From assembly GCA_937120965.1 (NCBI GenBank), contig CAKZKA010000038.1:25521-89520 (forward strand): a stretch of 64,000 nucleotides of DNA, read 5' to 3'. Position numbers and translations under genes: made by a program. Position 1 is the stretch's first letter, and the number at the start of each line of letters is the position of its first letter. The notes beneath the pieces are model-generated. The model saw nothing but the letters and a program-made list of their open reading frames with translations, was not told where the DNA came from and ran no database searches. Of the stretch, positions 28,789-37,132 are shown piece by piece. The stretch comes from an uncultured Chloroflexota bacterium. GTDB taxonomy: Bacteria; Chloroflexota; Chloroflexia; Chloroflexales; Chloroflexaceae.

Positions 28789-29031
28789 TTACTCCCGACT
28801 CGACCGTTCGACCGGCTCGCCCTCCGCCTGGCTCACCCGCGTGACACTGGCGCGGGGCGGCGCGTCACCCTCGCCCCGGGGCCACTGCTCGCGCTCGCGT
28901 TGTAATTCGCGCTTCAGGGCCCGCGCCTGCGTGTCGATCCGCCAGAGGTACACGAAGATGCCGATCCACACCGACAGGGCCACGGCCATGGCCACATAGA
29001 TCGCCGTGCCCGCTTCAAGTAGACTATTCAT
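28789..29031 (-). CDS. ccmD: CcmD-like small membrane protein
   Basis: An 80-residue protein with one N-terminal membrane helix (TAIYVAMAVALSVWIGIFVYLW) followed by a basic, charged tail (RIDTQARALKRELQREREQW). Size, topology and position between ccmC and ccmE are those of CcmD, which stabilises the CcmABC-CcmE complex and helps release holo-CcmE. The ATG overlaps the ccmC stop (ATGA), fixing the start. The tail is longer than in E. coli CcmD. Confidence 0.82.
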   Translation of the reverse strand: MNSLLEAGTAIYVAMAVALSVWIGIFVYLWRIDTQARALKRELQREREQWPRGEGDAPPRASVTRVSQAEGEPVERSSRE

Positions 29032-29999
29032 AACCGAGACCCCTCGCGCTGGGCCAGGGCCCACTGCACATCGAGCAACGTCGCGCGCAGTGTGAGCAGC
29101 CAGAAGAACAACGCCGTAAAGCCGCCAATGGCCGCCAGGAAGGTAAACAGTGTTCGCCGGTTCTCCAGCAGGCCGGTACCCGGCGCCTCGATGTTCAACA
29201 GCGCTGTATTGGCCCGTAGATCAACTGCCTCCAGGCCAAGCTGATAGCGAAGACCGGGGAACTCCGGGCGAGCGACCATTTCTCCGGCGGCCAGATCGAA
29301 GCTCGGGCGCAGGACGGTCTCACTGGTCAGGCCGGGTTCGCTTACCTTCACTGCGGCAGTCACCACATCACCCTGGCGCTCCAGCGCCAGCAGTTGCACC
29401 TTGCGATCCCCCAGCAGCCCGATCGTGCCCACCTCGAGGGTGATCCCATCACATTTGCTGCCCTGGATAAAGGCGCAGTTGGGGTGCAGGGTGCTATCGG
29501 CGATCCGGGGGGCCACAAAGACCAGAAACGGAACCGTCACAAAGGCGAAGAGCGAGTACACCGCGCTGAGCTGACGGCGGCGCGCCGGGTCGTCAATCGC
29601 CGAGCGCAGGGCAAAGAGCGCCGCGTAGATCAGCAGCAGCACGAAGATCGACGTCTGCCGCGGGTCCCAGTTCCAGTAAATCCCCCAGACCACCTGGGAG
29701 AAGATCATGCCCGTCACGGTGGCCAGCGCCGTGAACAAAAAGCCGCTCTCCGCCGCCGCCAGGGCGTAGTGGTCATGCGCGGGACGGCGCTTCCACAGGT
29801 ACAGCCCGCTGAACAGCGCCGACACCGCGAAGGCCAGGACGCTCACCCACGCCGTGGGCACGTGCATGATTATGATCCGTCCGGCGTTGCCGAGGCCTTC
29901 GTACTGCGGAATCACCAGGAACATCGCCACAGCGATGCCGGCGATCCAGACGCCGATCAGCAGTTTGCCGATCTGGCCCAGACGCTCTGTCACCGCCAT
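29028..29999 (-). CDS. ccmC: CcmC heme handling protein with extracytoplasmic insertion
   Basis: A 323-residue six-helix WWD protein that attaches heme to CcmE. The tryptophan motif VWGIYWNWDPRQTS is at about 104-117; the flanking heme-ligand His residues are likely His46 (IIMHVPTAW) and His172 (TLHPN). Normal CcmC is about 245 residues: here about 110 extra residues (173-283) follow His172 before the last helix. The insertion has Cys175 and Cys183 and reads as a small beta-rich domain (EVGTIGLLGDRKVQLLALER). Start ATG at 29999 follows GGAAAGG. It ends with an ATGA overlap with ccmD. Confidence 0.92.
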   Translation of the reverse strand: MAVTERLGQIGKLLIGVWIAGIAVAMFLVIPQYEGLGNAGRIIIMHVPTAWVSVLAFAVSALFSGLYLWKRRPAHDHYALAAAESGFLFTALATVTGMIFSQVVWGIYWNWDPRQTSIFVLLLIYAALFALRSAIDDPARRRQLSAVYSLFAFVTVPFLVFVAPRIADSTLHPNCAFIQGSKCDGITLEVGTIGLLGDRKVQLLALERQGDVVTAAVKVSEPGLTSETVLRPSFDLAAGEMVARPEFPGLRYQLGLEAVDLRANTALLNIEAPGTGLLENRRTLFTFLAAIGGFTALFFWLLTLRATLLDVQWALAQREGSRL

Positions 30000-30506
30000 C
30001 ACCTTTCCAGGCCCCCCGTGGAGGCGCGCCATGATATGCGTATCATACTACAGCATGTGCTTTTAGAGAATGAGAGGATGGTAAGCATCACGATGCTTCT
30101 AGCCGATGAGGTATAATTGCTCGCTCATTGTATCACGAAGTCTTCCAGGCCGATGGGAGATTCATCACATGCTCCGAGATCGGCCGGCTATGGACGTGGG
30201 CTCAGAGCAAACCAGGTTTCCCCTCTTTGCGCCTCAGCCGTCCATGCGGCTACGCCGCGCAACACCAGCATGAACAGGGCTGCGCCCTCCCAAACTCTCC
30301 TCTCAGGCAGGGGCGTGGGGAAACCCGGTTTCCCCATATGTTCACTTCAGTCCTCCATGCGGCTGCGCCGCACAACGCCGGAATATTATTGTTCTTGGGA
30401 GGGCTTCGCCCTCCCAAACCCTCCCCGCTGGCGAGTTGTTTCCTGGGAGGACTGCGCCCTCTCAAACCCTCCCGTACATGGCCTATGTTCACCTCAGGCG
30501 CCCGTG
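30000..30506. repeat. 507-bp gap between ccmB and ccmC
   Basis: 30000-30180 is unique and AT-richer, with -10-like TATGAT and TACAAT hexamers on the minus strand but no convincing -35. 30190-30500 holds repeat modules including palindrome 30318-30336 and two nested units, ending GTTCACCTCAG nine bases before the ccmB stop. Confidence 0.75.
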
Positions 30507-31262
30507 CTACGCCTCCCACACAAAGCGAAAGAGCATCAACGACGCCACGAACGTCGCCACACTGTACGCCACAAGGAACTGCAAGGCGCCGAGAGCCGGG
30601 CCGAGGCCGGCGTTCTCCAGGCTCAGCGCGGTGCCCTGGATGGCGATGATCAGCGGCGGTACCAGCAAGGGGAAGGCCAGGACGGCAAAGAGGGCGCTCT
30701 TGAAGCTGGCCCTGGCGATGATCGCGGCCAGAATGGTCGTCGCGGCGGCCAGGCAGAGGCTGCCCGCTCCGATCAGCGCCACGAAGGCCAGCGGGCTGCC
30801 CACCTGCACACGCACCAGCACGATGAACAGCAAGCTGGTAATCGCCCCCAGCACTGCCAGCAGGGCCAGATTGAGCAGGAACTTGCCCAGGTAGACGGCC
30901 GCAGGCGGCGCGGCCAGACGCAGGGCGGCCATCGTGCGGGCCTCTTCTTCCTGCACAAAGCCGCGCGACAGGCCGGTGATCGCGGCGAAGAGAAAGGCCG
31001 CCCATAGCAGCGAGGACTGTATCAGCAGGGCCTCTTCGGTGCGACGCAACCCGATAAAGGTGGTGCCGACGCTGACCATAAGCGCCGTGCAGGCGGCAAA
31101 CAGCACCATCGCGTTGAGGGCATAGCGGGTGCGCAACTCGATGCGTAGATCCTTGACAAACACCGCCCAGGCCGCAGCGAGCAGCGCCGGCATGGCTGCG
31201 TCGGTCCGCACCGGCCTCTCAACTGCGGGCGCCTCCGGGCCCGTATCCTTTGCCCTGTCCAT
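30507..31262 (-). CDS. ccmB: Heme exporter membrane subunit CcmB
   Basis: A 251-residue membrane protein with six hydrophobic segments, the membrane part of the CcmAB transporter that drives release of holo-CcmE. FVKDLRIELRTRYALNAMVLF and GLSRGFVQEEEARTMAALRL are typical CcmB signatures (entry motif and the E-E-x-R loop). The start at 31262 has GGAG six bases upstream; a GTG at 31286 is an alternative. It follows ccmA by 26 bp. Confidence 0.92.
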   Translation of the reverse strand: MDRAKDTGPEAPAVERPVRTDAAMPALLAAAWAVFVKDLRIELRTRYALNAMVLFAACTALMVSVGTTFIGLRRTEEALLIQSSLLWAAFLFAAITGLSRGFVQEEEARTMAALRLAAPPAAVYLGKFLLNLALLAVLGAITSLLFIVLVRVQVGSPLAFVALIGAGSLCLAAATTILAAIIARASFKSALFAVLAFPLLVPPLIIAIQGTALSLENAGLGPALGALQFLVAYSVATFVASLMLFRFVWEA

Positions 31263-31288
31263 GTCTGCTCCAGCCTGACGAGCCACCT

Positions 31289-31909
31289 TCAGCCGCCCAG
31301 ACGCAGCACCAGATCAGCGTAGCGTAATTCGCGCGGGTCGTTGGTAGCAATAACCACCATCCCCGCGCGACGCTGCGCGGCGATCAGCGTATCAACCAGA
31401 CCGGCGCCGCGTTCATCGAGAGTGACCGTCGGCTCATCGAGCAGCAGCACGGGGGGGCGATGGAGCAACGCATAAGCGTAACGGAGACGCTGGGCCATGC
31501 CCGAGGAATAGGTTGCCAGCCGATCATTGCCGCGCCCGCCCAGCCCGACCTGTTCGAGTAACAGGTCGAGCGCCTGGTCGTCGCAACGCAGCCCCCGCAC
31601 CGCCGCGAAGAAGCGCAGGTTCTCGCGCGCGGTCAGATCGCGGTACAGCATCAGATCCGGGGCAACCCAGCCGATCAGGGGGAGGGCGTCACGCGGCGTA
31701 CAGGCCCCTCCTGGCGCTTCGTAAACGATCACGCCCGCGTCGGGGCGTTGTAGACCCGCCAGCAGCCGCAAGAAGGTGCTCTTGCCGCTCCCGTTGGGGC
31801 CGCTCACCACCAGCGCTTCGCCCCCTCGCACTTCCAGCGAAACGTCGTGGAACACCAGCCGCGCGCCATAACGCGCGGCGACGCCTTCAACTGTTAGCCG
31901 TAGCTTCAC
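31289..31909 (-). CDS. ccmA: Cytochrome c maturation ATPase CcmA
   Basis: A 206-residue ABC ATPase. Walker A GPNGSGKST, signature YSSGMAQRLRYAYAL, Walker B PVLLLDEPTVTLDERG and the loop VIATNDPRELRYADLVL are all present, and the short length fits CcmA. It energises CcmB. The start is GTG at 31909 (VKLRLTVEGVAARYG); upstream in-frame sequence to 32062 is not conserved. A TACAAT hexamer ends seven bases before the GTG, with no Shine-Dalgarno site, so the mRNA may be leaderless. First gene of the ccm locus. Confidence 0.94.
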   Translation of the reverse strand: MKLRLTVEGVAARYGARLVFHDVSLEVRGGEALVVSGPNGSGKSTFLRLLAGLQRPDAGVIVYEAPGGACTPRDALPLIGWVAPDLMLYRDLTARENLRFFAAVRGLRCDDQALDLLLEQVGLGGRGNDRLATYSSGMAQRLRYAYALLHRPPVLLLDEPTVTLDERGAGLVDTLIAAQRRAGMVVIATNDPRELRYADLVLRLGG

Positions 31910-32423
31910 GACCCTATTGTAGCACAGACGGGGTGGGGAGCCGGTCCTGAAGCGGGATGGGGCCAGGACCGTTGCAACGTCGGTGGGGCAAGCCCCCAGC
32001 TCCACCGCCGGAGGCGGGCGTTGCATTGGCTCCGGGATGGTCCACAAAGGCCCGAGGATCACGCGGGCAGCACGGTGTTGGGAGGGCTACGCCCTCTCAA
32101 CCCTTCCCCGCAGGGAGGGGCGTGGGGATCCTGCCGCCGGATTTCCTGCCGGGTATTCCAACCCTCTCCGCAGGCAGGGGTGCGGTTCGACAGGCTCACC
32201 GCAGGTGGGGAAACCCGGTTTCCCCATATGTTCACCTCAGCCGTCCATGCGGCTGCGCCGCACAACGACGAGATGAACATGGGTTGTTCTTGGGAGGGCG
32301 TAGAGACGCGGCGGCGCCGCGTCTCTACGCCCAAACCCTCCCGCGGGCGGGTTGTTTCCTGGGAGGGCTTGCCGCTCCCACAGGCAGGGGTATGGGGAAA
32401 CCCGCTTTCCCCATACGTTCACA
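31910..32423. repeat. 514-bp gap with repeats upstream of ccmA
   Basis: 31910-32070 unique with the ccmA promoter. 32075-32420 has nested palindromes, a CAGGCTCACCGCAGGTGGGG module, palindromes at about 32209 and 32395, and an insertion of TAGAGACGCGGCGGCGCCGCG-type palindrome (32303-32330). The final ACATCAG supplies the stop codon of the next gene. Confidence 0.8.
31916..31921 (-). promoter_or_regulatory. -10 box of a possible leaderless ccmA transcript
   Basis: TACAAT on the minus strand followed by AGGGTC and then the GTG start. Transcription would begin at or next to the start codon. No good -35 hexamer was found. Confidence 0.45.
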
Positions 32424-33263
32424 TCAGTGCCCCGGTAGCGACCGCACCTCGCGGGCGATACGGGGCGTAGCCTGTGGCGGAGCGACCGGGTCCGACTCCA
32501 GGAAATGCAGAAGCGCCTCATTGAAGGTGGGAGCTTCGTCGAGGAAGGGGAAGTGGCGACTGCGGGGCATCGTGAAGATGCTGGCCATGGGCACATTGGC
32601 GAACAGTTCGGTCTGATTGGGATTGACAATATCGTCTCGCCCGCCGTGGATGACCAGCGCGGGCACCCTCAGACGCGGGAGCTCAGGGCGCAAATCAGTG
32701 CGCCACATCGAACTGACGGCGTAGCGCAGGGTATCGGCGCTTGATTTGACGCTGTCGTCAATCACCTCATGCACCGCCGGATCGTTGGTCTGCCCGAGAA
32801 AGAAGCGGAAGAGGAACCGCCGCAGGAAGGGGGTATGGGCAAACACATCGGCAAGGAAGGGCCGGTCAGTCAGTTTGAGCAGCCACGACAACGAATCGCC
32901 ATCAATCGGCGCACCGACCGTCACCACGCGCCGGATGCGCTCGGGGTGGTTGATCGCTGTCTTCAGAGCCACCATGCCGCCCATCGAATGCCCGACCAGC
33001 ATCACCTGGTCAATGCCAAGAGCATCGAGAAAGCGAATAACCTGTTCGGAGTAGGCCTGGATGCTCTCCCGAGTGCGCTTGCGGCGCGAGTCGCCAAAAC
33101 CCCAGAAATCGAAGGAATAGGTGCGAAAGCGTTCGGCAACCACTTCCATCGTTGGGAACCAGTAGCGCCAGCTACCGAGCCAGCCGTGGAGAAAGAGCAC
33201 CGGTCTACCCCGACCGAAGACCTCGTAGTGAACCATCTGGTTGTCAATAACAACAATGCTCAT
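32424..33263 (-). CDS. Alpha/beta-fold hydrolase
   Basis: A 279-residue alpha/beta hydrolase. Oxyanion-hole motif LFLHGWLGSW, nucleophile elbow VGHSMGGM (Ser), acid IHGGRDDIVNP (Asp) and catalytic His in SRHFPFLDEAP are in the usual order. A cap domain covers about residues 125-195. Substrate unknown; the family includes esterases, haloperoxidase-like and MenH/BioH-like enzymes. Start ATG at 33263 opens the conserved strand (IVVIDNQMVHYEVFGRGRPV). Its stop codon is formed by the end of the repeat block. Confidence 0.88.
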   Translation of the reverse strand: MSIVVIDNQMVHYEVFGRGRPVLFLHGWLGSWRYWFPTMEVVAERFRTYSFDFWGFGDSRRKRTRESIQAYSEQVIRFLDALGIDQVMLVGHSMGGMVALKTAINHPERIRRVVTVGAPIDGDSLSWLLKLTDRPFLADVFAHTPFLRRFLFRFFLGQTNDPAVHEVIDDSVKSSADTLRYAVSSMWRTDLRPELPRLRVPALVIHGGRDDIVNPNQTELFANVPMASIFTMPRSRHFPFLDEAPTFNEALLHFLESDPVAPPQATPRIAREVRSLPGH

Positions 33264-33489
33264 TGGCGTTGTACCCGCAGTGAAGGCGAACCGAGGACGC
33301 GCCGTCCGGCGTTCTTCATATCAGGATGTGTTTCTTGCATGTATCATAACGCAGCGACCGGACCGAATTTGCTTATGAGAGGTTCTTGCGGCTGCGCCGC
33401 ACCCTGACAAGATGAAAACAGGCGTATGTTTGGGAGGGCTGCGCCCTCCCACACCCTCCCGCTGGGGGAGGGAACATGCTTCCGCGCCA
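33264..33489. repeat. Short gap with one repeat unit
   Basis: Unique to about 33385, then CGGCTGCGCCGCACCCTG, ATGAAAACAG and one nested palindrome (33430-33475). Confidence 0.75.
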
Positions 33490-34134
33490 TTAATCGGCGC
33501 TGCCACCCGCCCGGATGCGCAGACCAGAGTTGCCCCCCTCGCGCCCGCCGAGGGAGCGCTGCAGCCGCCAGCGCAGCGTCGCAATGTCGTTGGAAATGGC
33601 TCGCAGGTGCTCCAGTTCCTGCTCGAGATTCTCGAGCAACTCCCGTACCTGGGGGCCGCTCGAGGGGCCGGCGCGCTCGACCGAAAGCTGGCCGACGCGT
33701 TCCTGGATCGCCGCCAGCAGGCTCATCAGGTGCGCCCAGGCTTCGTTATCCTGCGCCTGCACGTGCCGCTGCGCCCGCGCGCGGGTGTCGAGCCAGTGCT
33801 GGATCTGGGCTTGCATCGCGCTGATGCGTTCCTCGATCTGACGCAGTGCTTCCGGATCAGGCGCGGGTGTCTGCCCTGCGCGGCCCTCCTCCTGAGTCGC
33901 GTTGATCACCTGTTCCAGTTGCTCCTGGAAGTAGGCGATCGAGGCGCTCAGTTGTGACTGGCGCATCGCAACGGCTTCCTGCTCGTTGAGCATATCGAGC
34001 AGCATATCGCGAAGCCTTGCTGCTTCGGTAGCATTGCGCACTGCCTGCTGGTGCAACAGGTGCGGAACGAACCAGAGCAACAGGGCAAGGAGGGTAATAA
34101 TCGCAATGCCCAGTGCGACGAAGAGTGCAGCCAT
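33490..34134 (-). CDS. Coiled-coil protein with one N-terminal membrane helix, function unknown
   Basis: I do not recognise this 214-residue protein. It has one N-terminal transmembrane segment (ALFVALGIAIITLLALLLWF) and then long heptad-rich helices with many Glu, Gln and Leu (about 35-195: LRDMLLDMLNEQEAVAMRQS, ALRQIEERISAMQAQIQHWL, VRELLENLEQELEHLRAISN), ending in a Gly/Arg-rich tail. It looks like a membrane-anchored coiled coil. Codon use and GC3 match the neighbours, so it is probably a real gene. It stands alone. Confidence 0.75.
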   Translation of the reverse strand: MAALFVALGIAIITLLALLLWFVPHLLHQQAVRNATEAARLRDMLLDMLNEQEAVAMRQSQLSASIAYFQEQLEQVINATQEEGRAGQTPAPDPEALRQIEERISAMQAQIQHWLDTRARAQRHVQAQDNEAWAHLMSLLAAIQERVGQLSVERAGPSSGPQVRELLENLEQELEHLRAISNDIATLRWRLQRSLGGREGGNSGLRIRAGGSAD

Positions 34135-34593
34135 ACCGCTTGTCTCCCCCTCACGAATATCTCTACATGCTTATACCAGTTTCAAGCGTTGCGTCAAAGC
34201 CCACCCGGACGCCTTGCGCGGCAATCTGCAATCCGAAATCTACAATCTGAAATGGTACGACACGCTGCGCTTGCGGCGCTACTTGCGGTAGAGCTTTTCA
34301 GCGAGAGCAGGCCCTCCCTCTGATCCTCCGCGCCTCAGCTTCGCGTTGGAAACGTTCCGATCAGGATTTCGCGCCGCTATGCCGCACGCCACAGGTGTGC
34401 AACAGGGATGATTTTGGGAGGGTTGTACCCTCCCAACCTTCCCATTCGCGGGTTATGTTCGCCTGAGAACTTGTTTGAAACGCCCCCACAAAACCCGGGG
34501 CCAACGATCAGGGGAAACCGGGTTTCCCCTGATTTTCACTTTAATTATACGCGAGGCGCCTTGACATTCCAGCGGCAGGGGATGACAGCCGGA
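34135..34593. repeat. 459-bp gap with a small mobile-like repeat and repeat modules
   Basis: Holds the TTATACCA...TGGTA element at 34171-34257 (see below), an AT-richer unique segment, nested palindromes at about 34415-34445 and palindrome 34511-34529. No gene. Confidence 0.75.
34171..34257. repeat. Small element, TTATACCA...AATGGTA family (copy 1)
   Basis: Starts TTATACCA and ends AAATGGTA; interior includes GCGTCAAAGCCC and CAATCTGCAATCCGAAATC. Related copies: 44900-44967 (truncated), 48973-49080, 50145-50252, 54098-54206. Confidence 0.65.
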
Positions 34594-35496
34594 TTACACC
34601 CCGATCGGTCGTTCGGCAGCCTGACGCCCTGCGCGCCGCGCCACCACCACGCGGTCGCGCCCGGCCAGGTCCTGATGCACCTGCACCTCGGCGTCTGGCA
34701 GGGCGGCCCGCACCAGCTCGGCCACCGTATGACCCTGCCACGCCCCGATTTCCAGCAGCAGGGCGCCGTGGGGACGCAGGGCAGCAGGAACGGTAGCCAG
34801 CAGGCGTCGGTAGACCGCGGTGCCGTTCGGCCCGCCGTCGAGGGCCAGACGCGGCTCGTAGGCGCGCACGTCCGGGGCAATCTCTGCGTACACGGTGTAG
34901 GGGGGGTTACTGACGATCAGGTCTACCGGCTCGGGGAGGGGCGCGAGCAGGTCGCCGTGGAGCAGACGCACGCGCCCCTGGAGACCGTGCCGCGCGATGT
35001 TGCGCCCGGCCACTGCCAGGGCCTCGGCTGAGAGGTCCACGGCGTAGACCAGCGCTTCGGGCAGGTGCGTGGCCAGGGCAACGGCGATGGCGCCGCTGCC
35101 GGTGCCGATGTCAGCAAGAGTGAGCGCCGGCCAATCGGTCACCTGCCCTCTGGCGAGCAACAGGCGCCGGGCCTCGGCCAGGGCCAGTTCAACCAGAAGC
35201 TCGGTTTCGGGGCGGGGCACCAGGGTGGCGGGGGTCACCTCCAGGTCCAGGCCGTAGAACTCGCGGCGCCCGATCAAGTAGGCCACCGGTTCGCCCTGGC
35301 TGCGGCGCGCCACCAGTGCGGCAAAGGTAGCCGCCTGCTCGGACGAGGGATGATACTGCCGCTCGGCGAGCACCCGCGCCCGCGGCCAGTTGAGGGCGTG
35401 GGCCAGCAGCAACTCGGCGTCGAGCCGGGGGGTCTGGCTGGTTGCCTGGAGGCGGGCCGTGGCCTCACGGAGCAGTTCGGCGATGGAGGCCGTCAT
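34594..35496 (-). CDS. prmC: Peptide chain release factor N5-glutamine methyltransferase
   Basis: PrmC methylates the GGQ glutamine of release factors. The 300-residue protein has the N-terminal helical domain (RLDAELLLAHALNW, GEPVAYLIGRREFYGLDLEVTP), SAM motif I LADIGTGSGAIAVALA, and the catalytic NPPY motif in DLIVSNPPYTVYAEI, followed by EPRLALDGGPNG. The ATG at 35496 gives normal length; upstream in-frame sequence to 35535 is not conserved. prfA, its usual neighbour, is not adjacent. Confidence 0.96.
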   Translation of the reverse strand: MTASIAELLREATARLQATSQTPRLDAELLLAHALNWPRARVLAERQYHPSSEQAATFAALVARRSQGEPVAYLIGRREFYGLDLEVTPATLVPRPETELLVELALAEARRLLLARGQVTDWPALTLADIGTGSGAIAVALATHLPEALVYAVDLSAEALAVAGRNIARHGLQGRVRLLHGDLLAPLPEPVDLIVSNPPYTVYAEIAPDVRAYEPRLALDGGPNGTAVYRRLLATVPAALRPHGALLLEIGAWQGHTVAELVRAALPDAEVQVHQDLAGRDRVVVARRAGRQAAERPIGV

Positions 35497-35627
35497 TGCC
35501 TGCGGTGGGTATGCGCCACAAAGGCGCGAGATCACGAAGATGGGAGGGTTGCGCCCTCCCGGGAAGGCCCATATGTGTCCTGGTGGGGCGCGGCGCCACC
35601 GCCGGGCGGCCCACCAGGGGCGCTTAT

Positions 35628-37124
35628 TCAGTCAATCCGCCGTTCAGTAAAATCGCTGCCATCGAAGGAGAGCAGGCGTTTCTTTTCGTCAATCACCGTC
35701 TCGAGATGGACGGGACGGGTCCAGATCTTGTACAGGTTACGCATCGTGTCGCGGGCGTAGTCCATTTTGAGATCGACGCCTTCGTGGCGATGGCGCAAAT
35801 ACAACTCGCCGCGGTTGTTGTAATTGCCATCCTCAACGAAGATGAACGGCTGGCCGAAGTTGGTGAGGCGGAAGAGCAACTTCTCCTTGATCTCCTTGAA
35901 CTCCCGCGAGGCGATCTCGTACACGTCGGTATCGCGATTATAGCGATAGGTGAAGAGCTTGTTCTCCAGCACGAACTCGGGCGTCAGAAACTCGTCAATG
36001 AACGTGACATCGTTGTAGAGCCGGCGAACCTCGAAGATCTTCTGCCGCCCCAGGCCGAGCTGTCGGTCCCAGGTGCGTTTGGCGGCAATGTCGTCGCACT
36101 CGTCGTACTCTTTGCCAAACTTGCCCTTGTTCCAGCGGTCCTCGATATCGCGGAGCAACTCCAGGCCGAGTTTGTAGGGATTGAGGCGCCCGCCGCCGGT
36201 CGCCACCACCCCCGAGTGCAGGTCGGCGAAGGAGATGATCTCGGCTGCCGAGGCGACCTTCTGGGTCATAATCGTCGAGTGCCAGTAAGAGGCCCAGCCC
36301 TCGTTGAGGATCTTGGTCATCCCCTGCGGGGCAAAGTAGTAGGCCTCGTCGCGCACAATTTCGAGGACCGTGTGCTGCCAGCGCTCCAGGGGCGCGTAAT
36401 TCATCAAGAACAGCAGCACGTCCTTCTGGGGATTTTCGGGGAAGCGGCGTTGCCGGGCACGCTCAGCTTCCAGTTTCTGGCGCTGGGCCTCGAGGTACTC
36501 GGGCGGGTTGATAAACTCGCGCATATACTCGCGCTCAACCTTCAACCCTTCAACCACCTCCGGCTCTTCATCGCCCACAAGCGGTTTGAGACTCTGGGCC
36601 TCGGGCCGGCGAATGTAGGGCGAGTGGTAGTCGATCAGGTTCTCCAGCGAGAGGCAGGTGTCAATAAAATCTTCGACGGTGTCATACCCGATCCGGTCAA
36701 TGATCCGCTGGATGCGGGTGGCGTGGTTGGCCATGGTGTCGAGCATCTTGCGGTTGGTGTGGGCAAACCACATGTTGTGCTTGAAGAAGTCCACGTGCCC
36801 GGTGACGTGGGCCATGACCATCTTCTGGGTCACGTCTTCGTTGCCTTCGAGCAGGTAAGCGTAGGAGGGATTGGTGTTGATGACCATCTCGTAGATGGTG
36901 CTCCCGGCCCAGACGTGCCCCTTGAGCAGTTGGTCAAACTCCATCCCGAAGCGCCAGTGCGGGTAGCGCGTCGGGAAGCCGCCGAAGGCGGCGGTCTCGT
37001 AGAGGGTGCGGTAATCCAGCACCTCGTAGATAATGGGGAAGAAGTCGAGGCCGTAGTCGCGAGCGATCCGCTCGATCTCCTCGCGGGCGGCTTCAAGTTG
37101 GGGCGGAAGGCGTGTGCTTTTCAT
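35628..37124 (-). CDS. SpoVR family protein
   Basis: A 498-residue SpoVR/YcgB protein: [81 protein letters not shown] and [13 protein letters not shown] are the conserved blocks. The family is needed for spore cortex in Bacillus and accompanies YeaG (PrkA) and YeaH in many bacteria; its biochemistry is unknown. Here the same set is present but a GT-C glycosyltransferase gene separates SpoVR from the DUF444 gene (SpoVR starts 9 bp after that gene's stop). ATG at 37124 is the only good start. Confidence 0.95.
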   Translation of the reverse strand: MKSTRLPPQLEAAREEIERIARDYGLDFFPIIYEVLDYRTLYETAAFGGFPTRYPHWRFGMEFDQLLKGHVWAGSTIYEMVINTNPSYAYLLEGNEDVTQKMVMAHVTGHVDFFKHNMWFAHTNRKMLDTMANHATRIQRIIDRIGYDTVEDFIDTCLSLENLIDYHSPYIRRPEAQSLKPLVGDEEPEVVEGLKVEREYMREFINPPEYLEAQRQKLEAERARQRRFPENPQKDVLLFLMNYAPLERWQHTVLEIVRDEAYYFAPQGMTKILNEGWASYWHSTIMTQKVASAAEIISFADLHSGVVATGGGRLNPYKLGLELLRDIEDRWNKGKFGKEYDECDDIAAKRTWDRQLGLGRQKIFEVRRLYNDVTFIDEFLTPEFVLENKLFTYRYNRDTDVYEIASREFKEIKEKLLFRLTNFGQPFIFVEDGNYNNRGELYLRHRHEGVDLKMDYARDTMRNLYKIWTRPVHLETVIDEKKRLLSFDGSDFTERRID

Positions 37125-37132
37125 AGTCTCTC

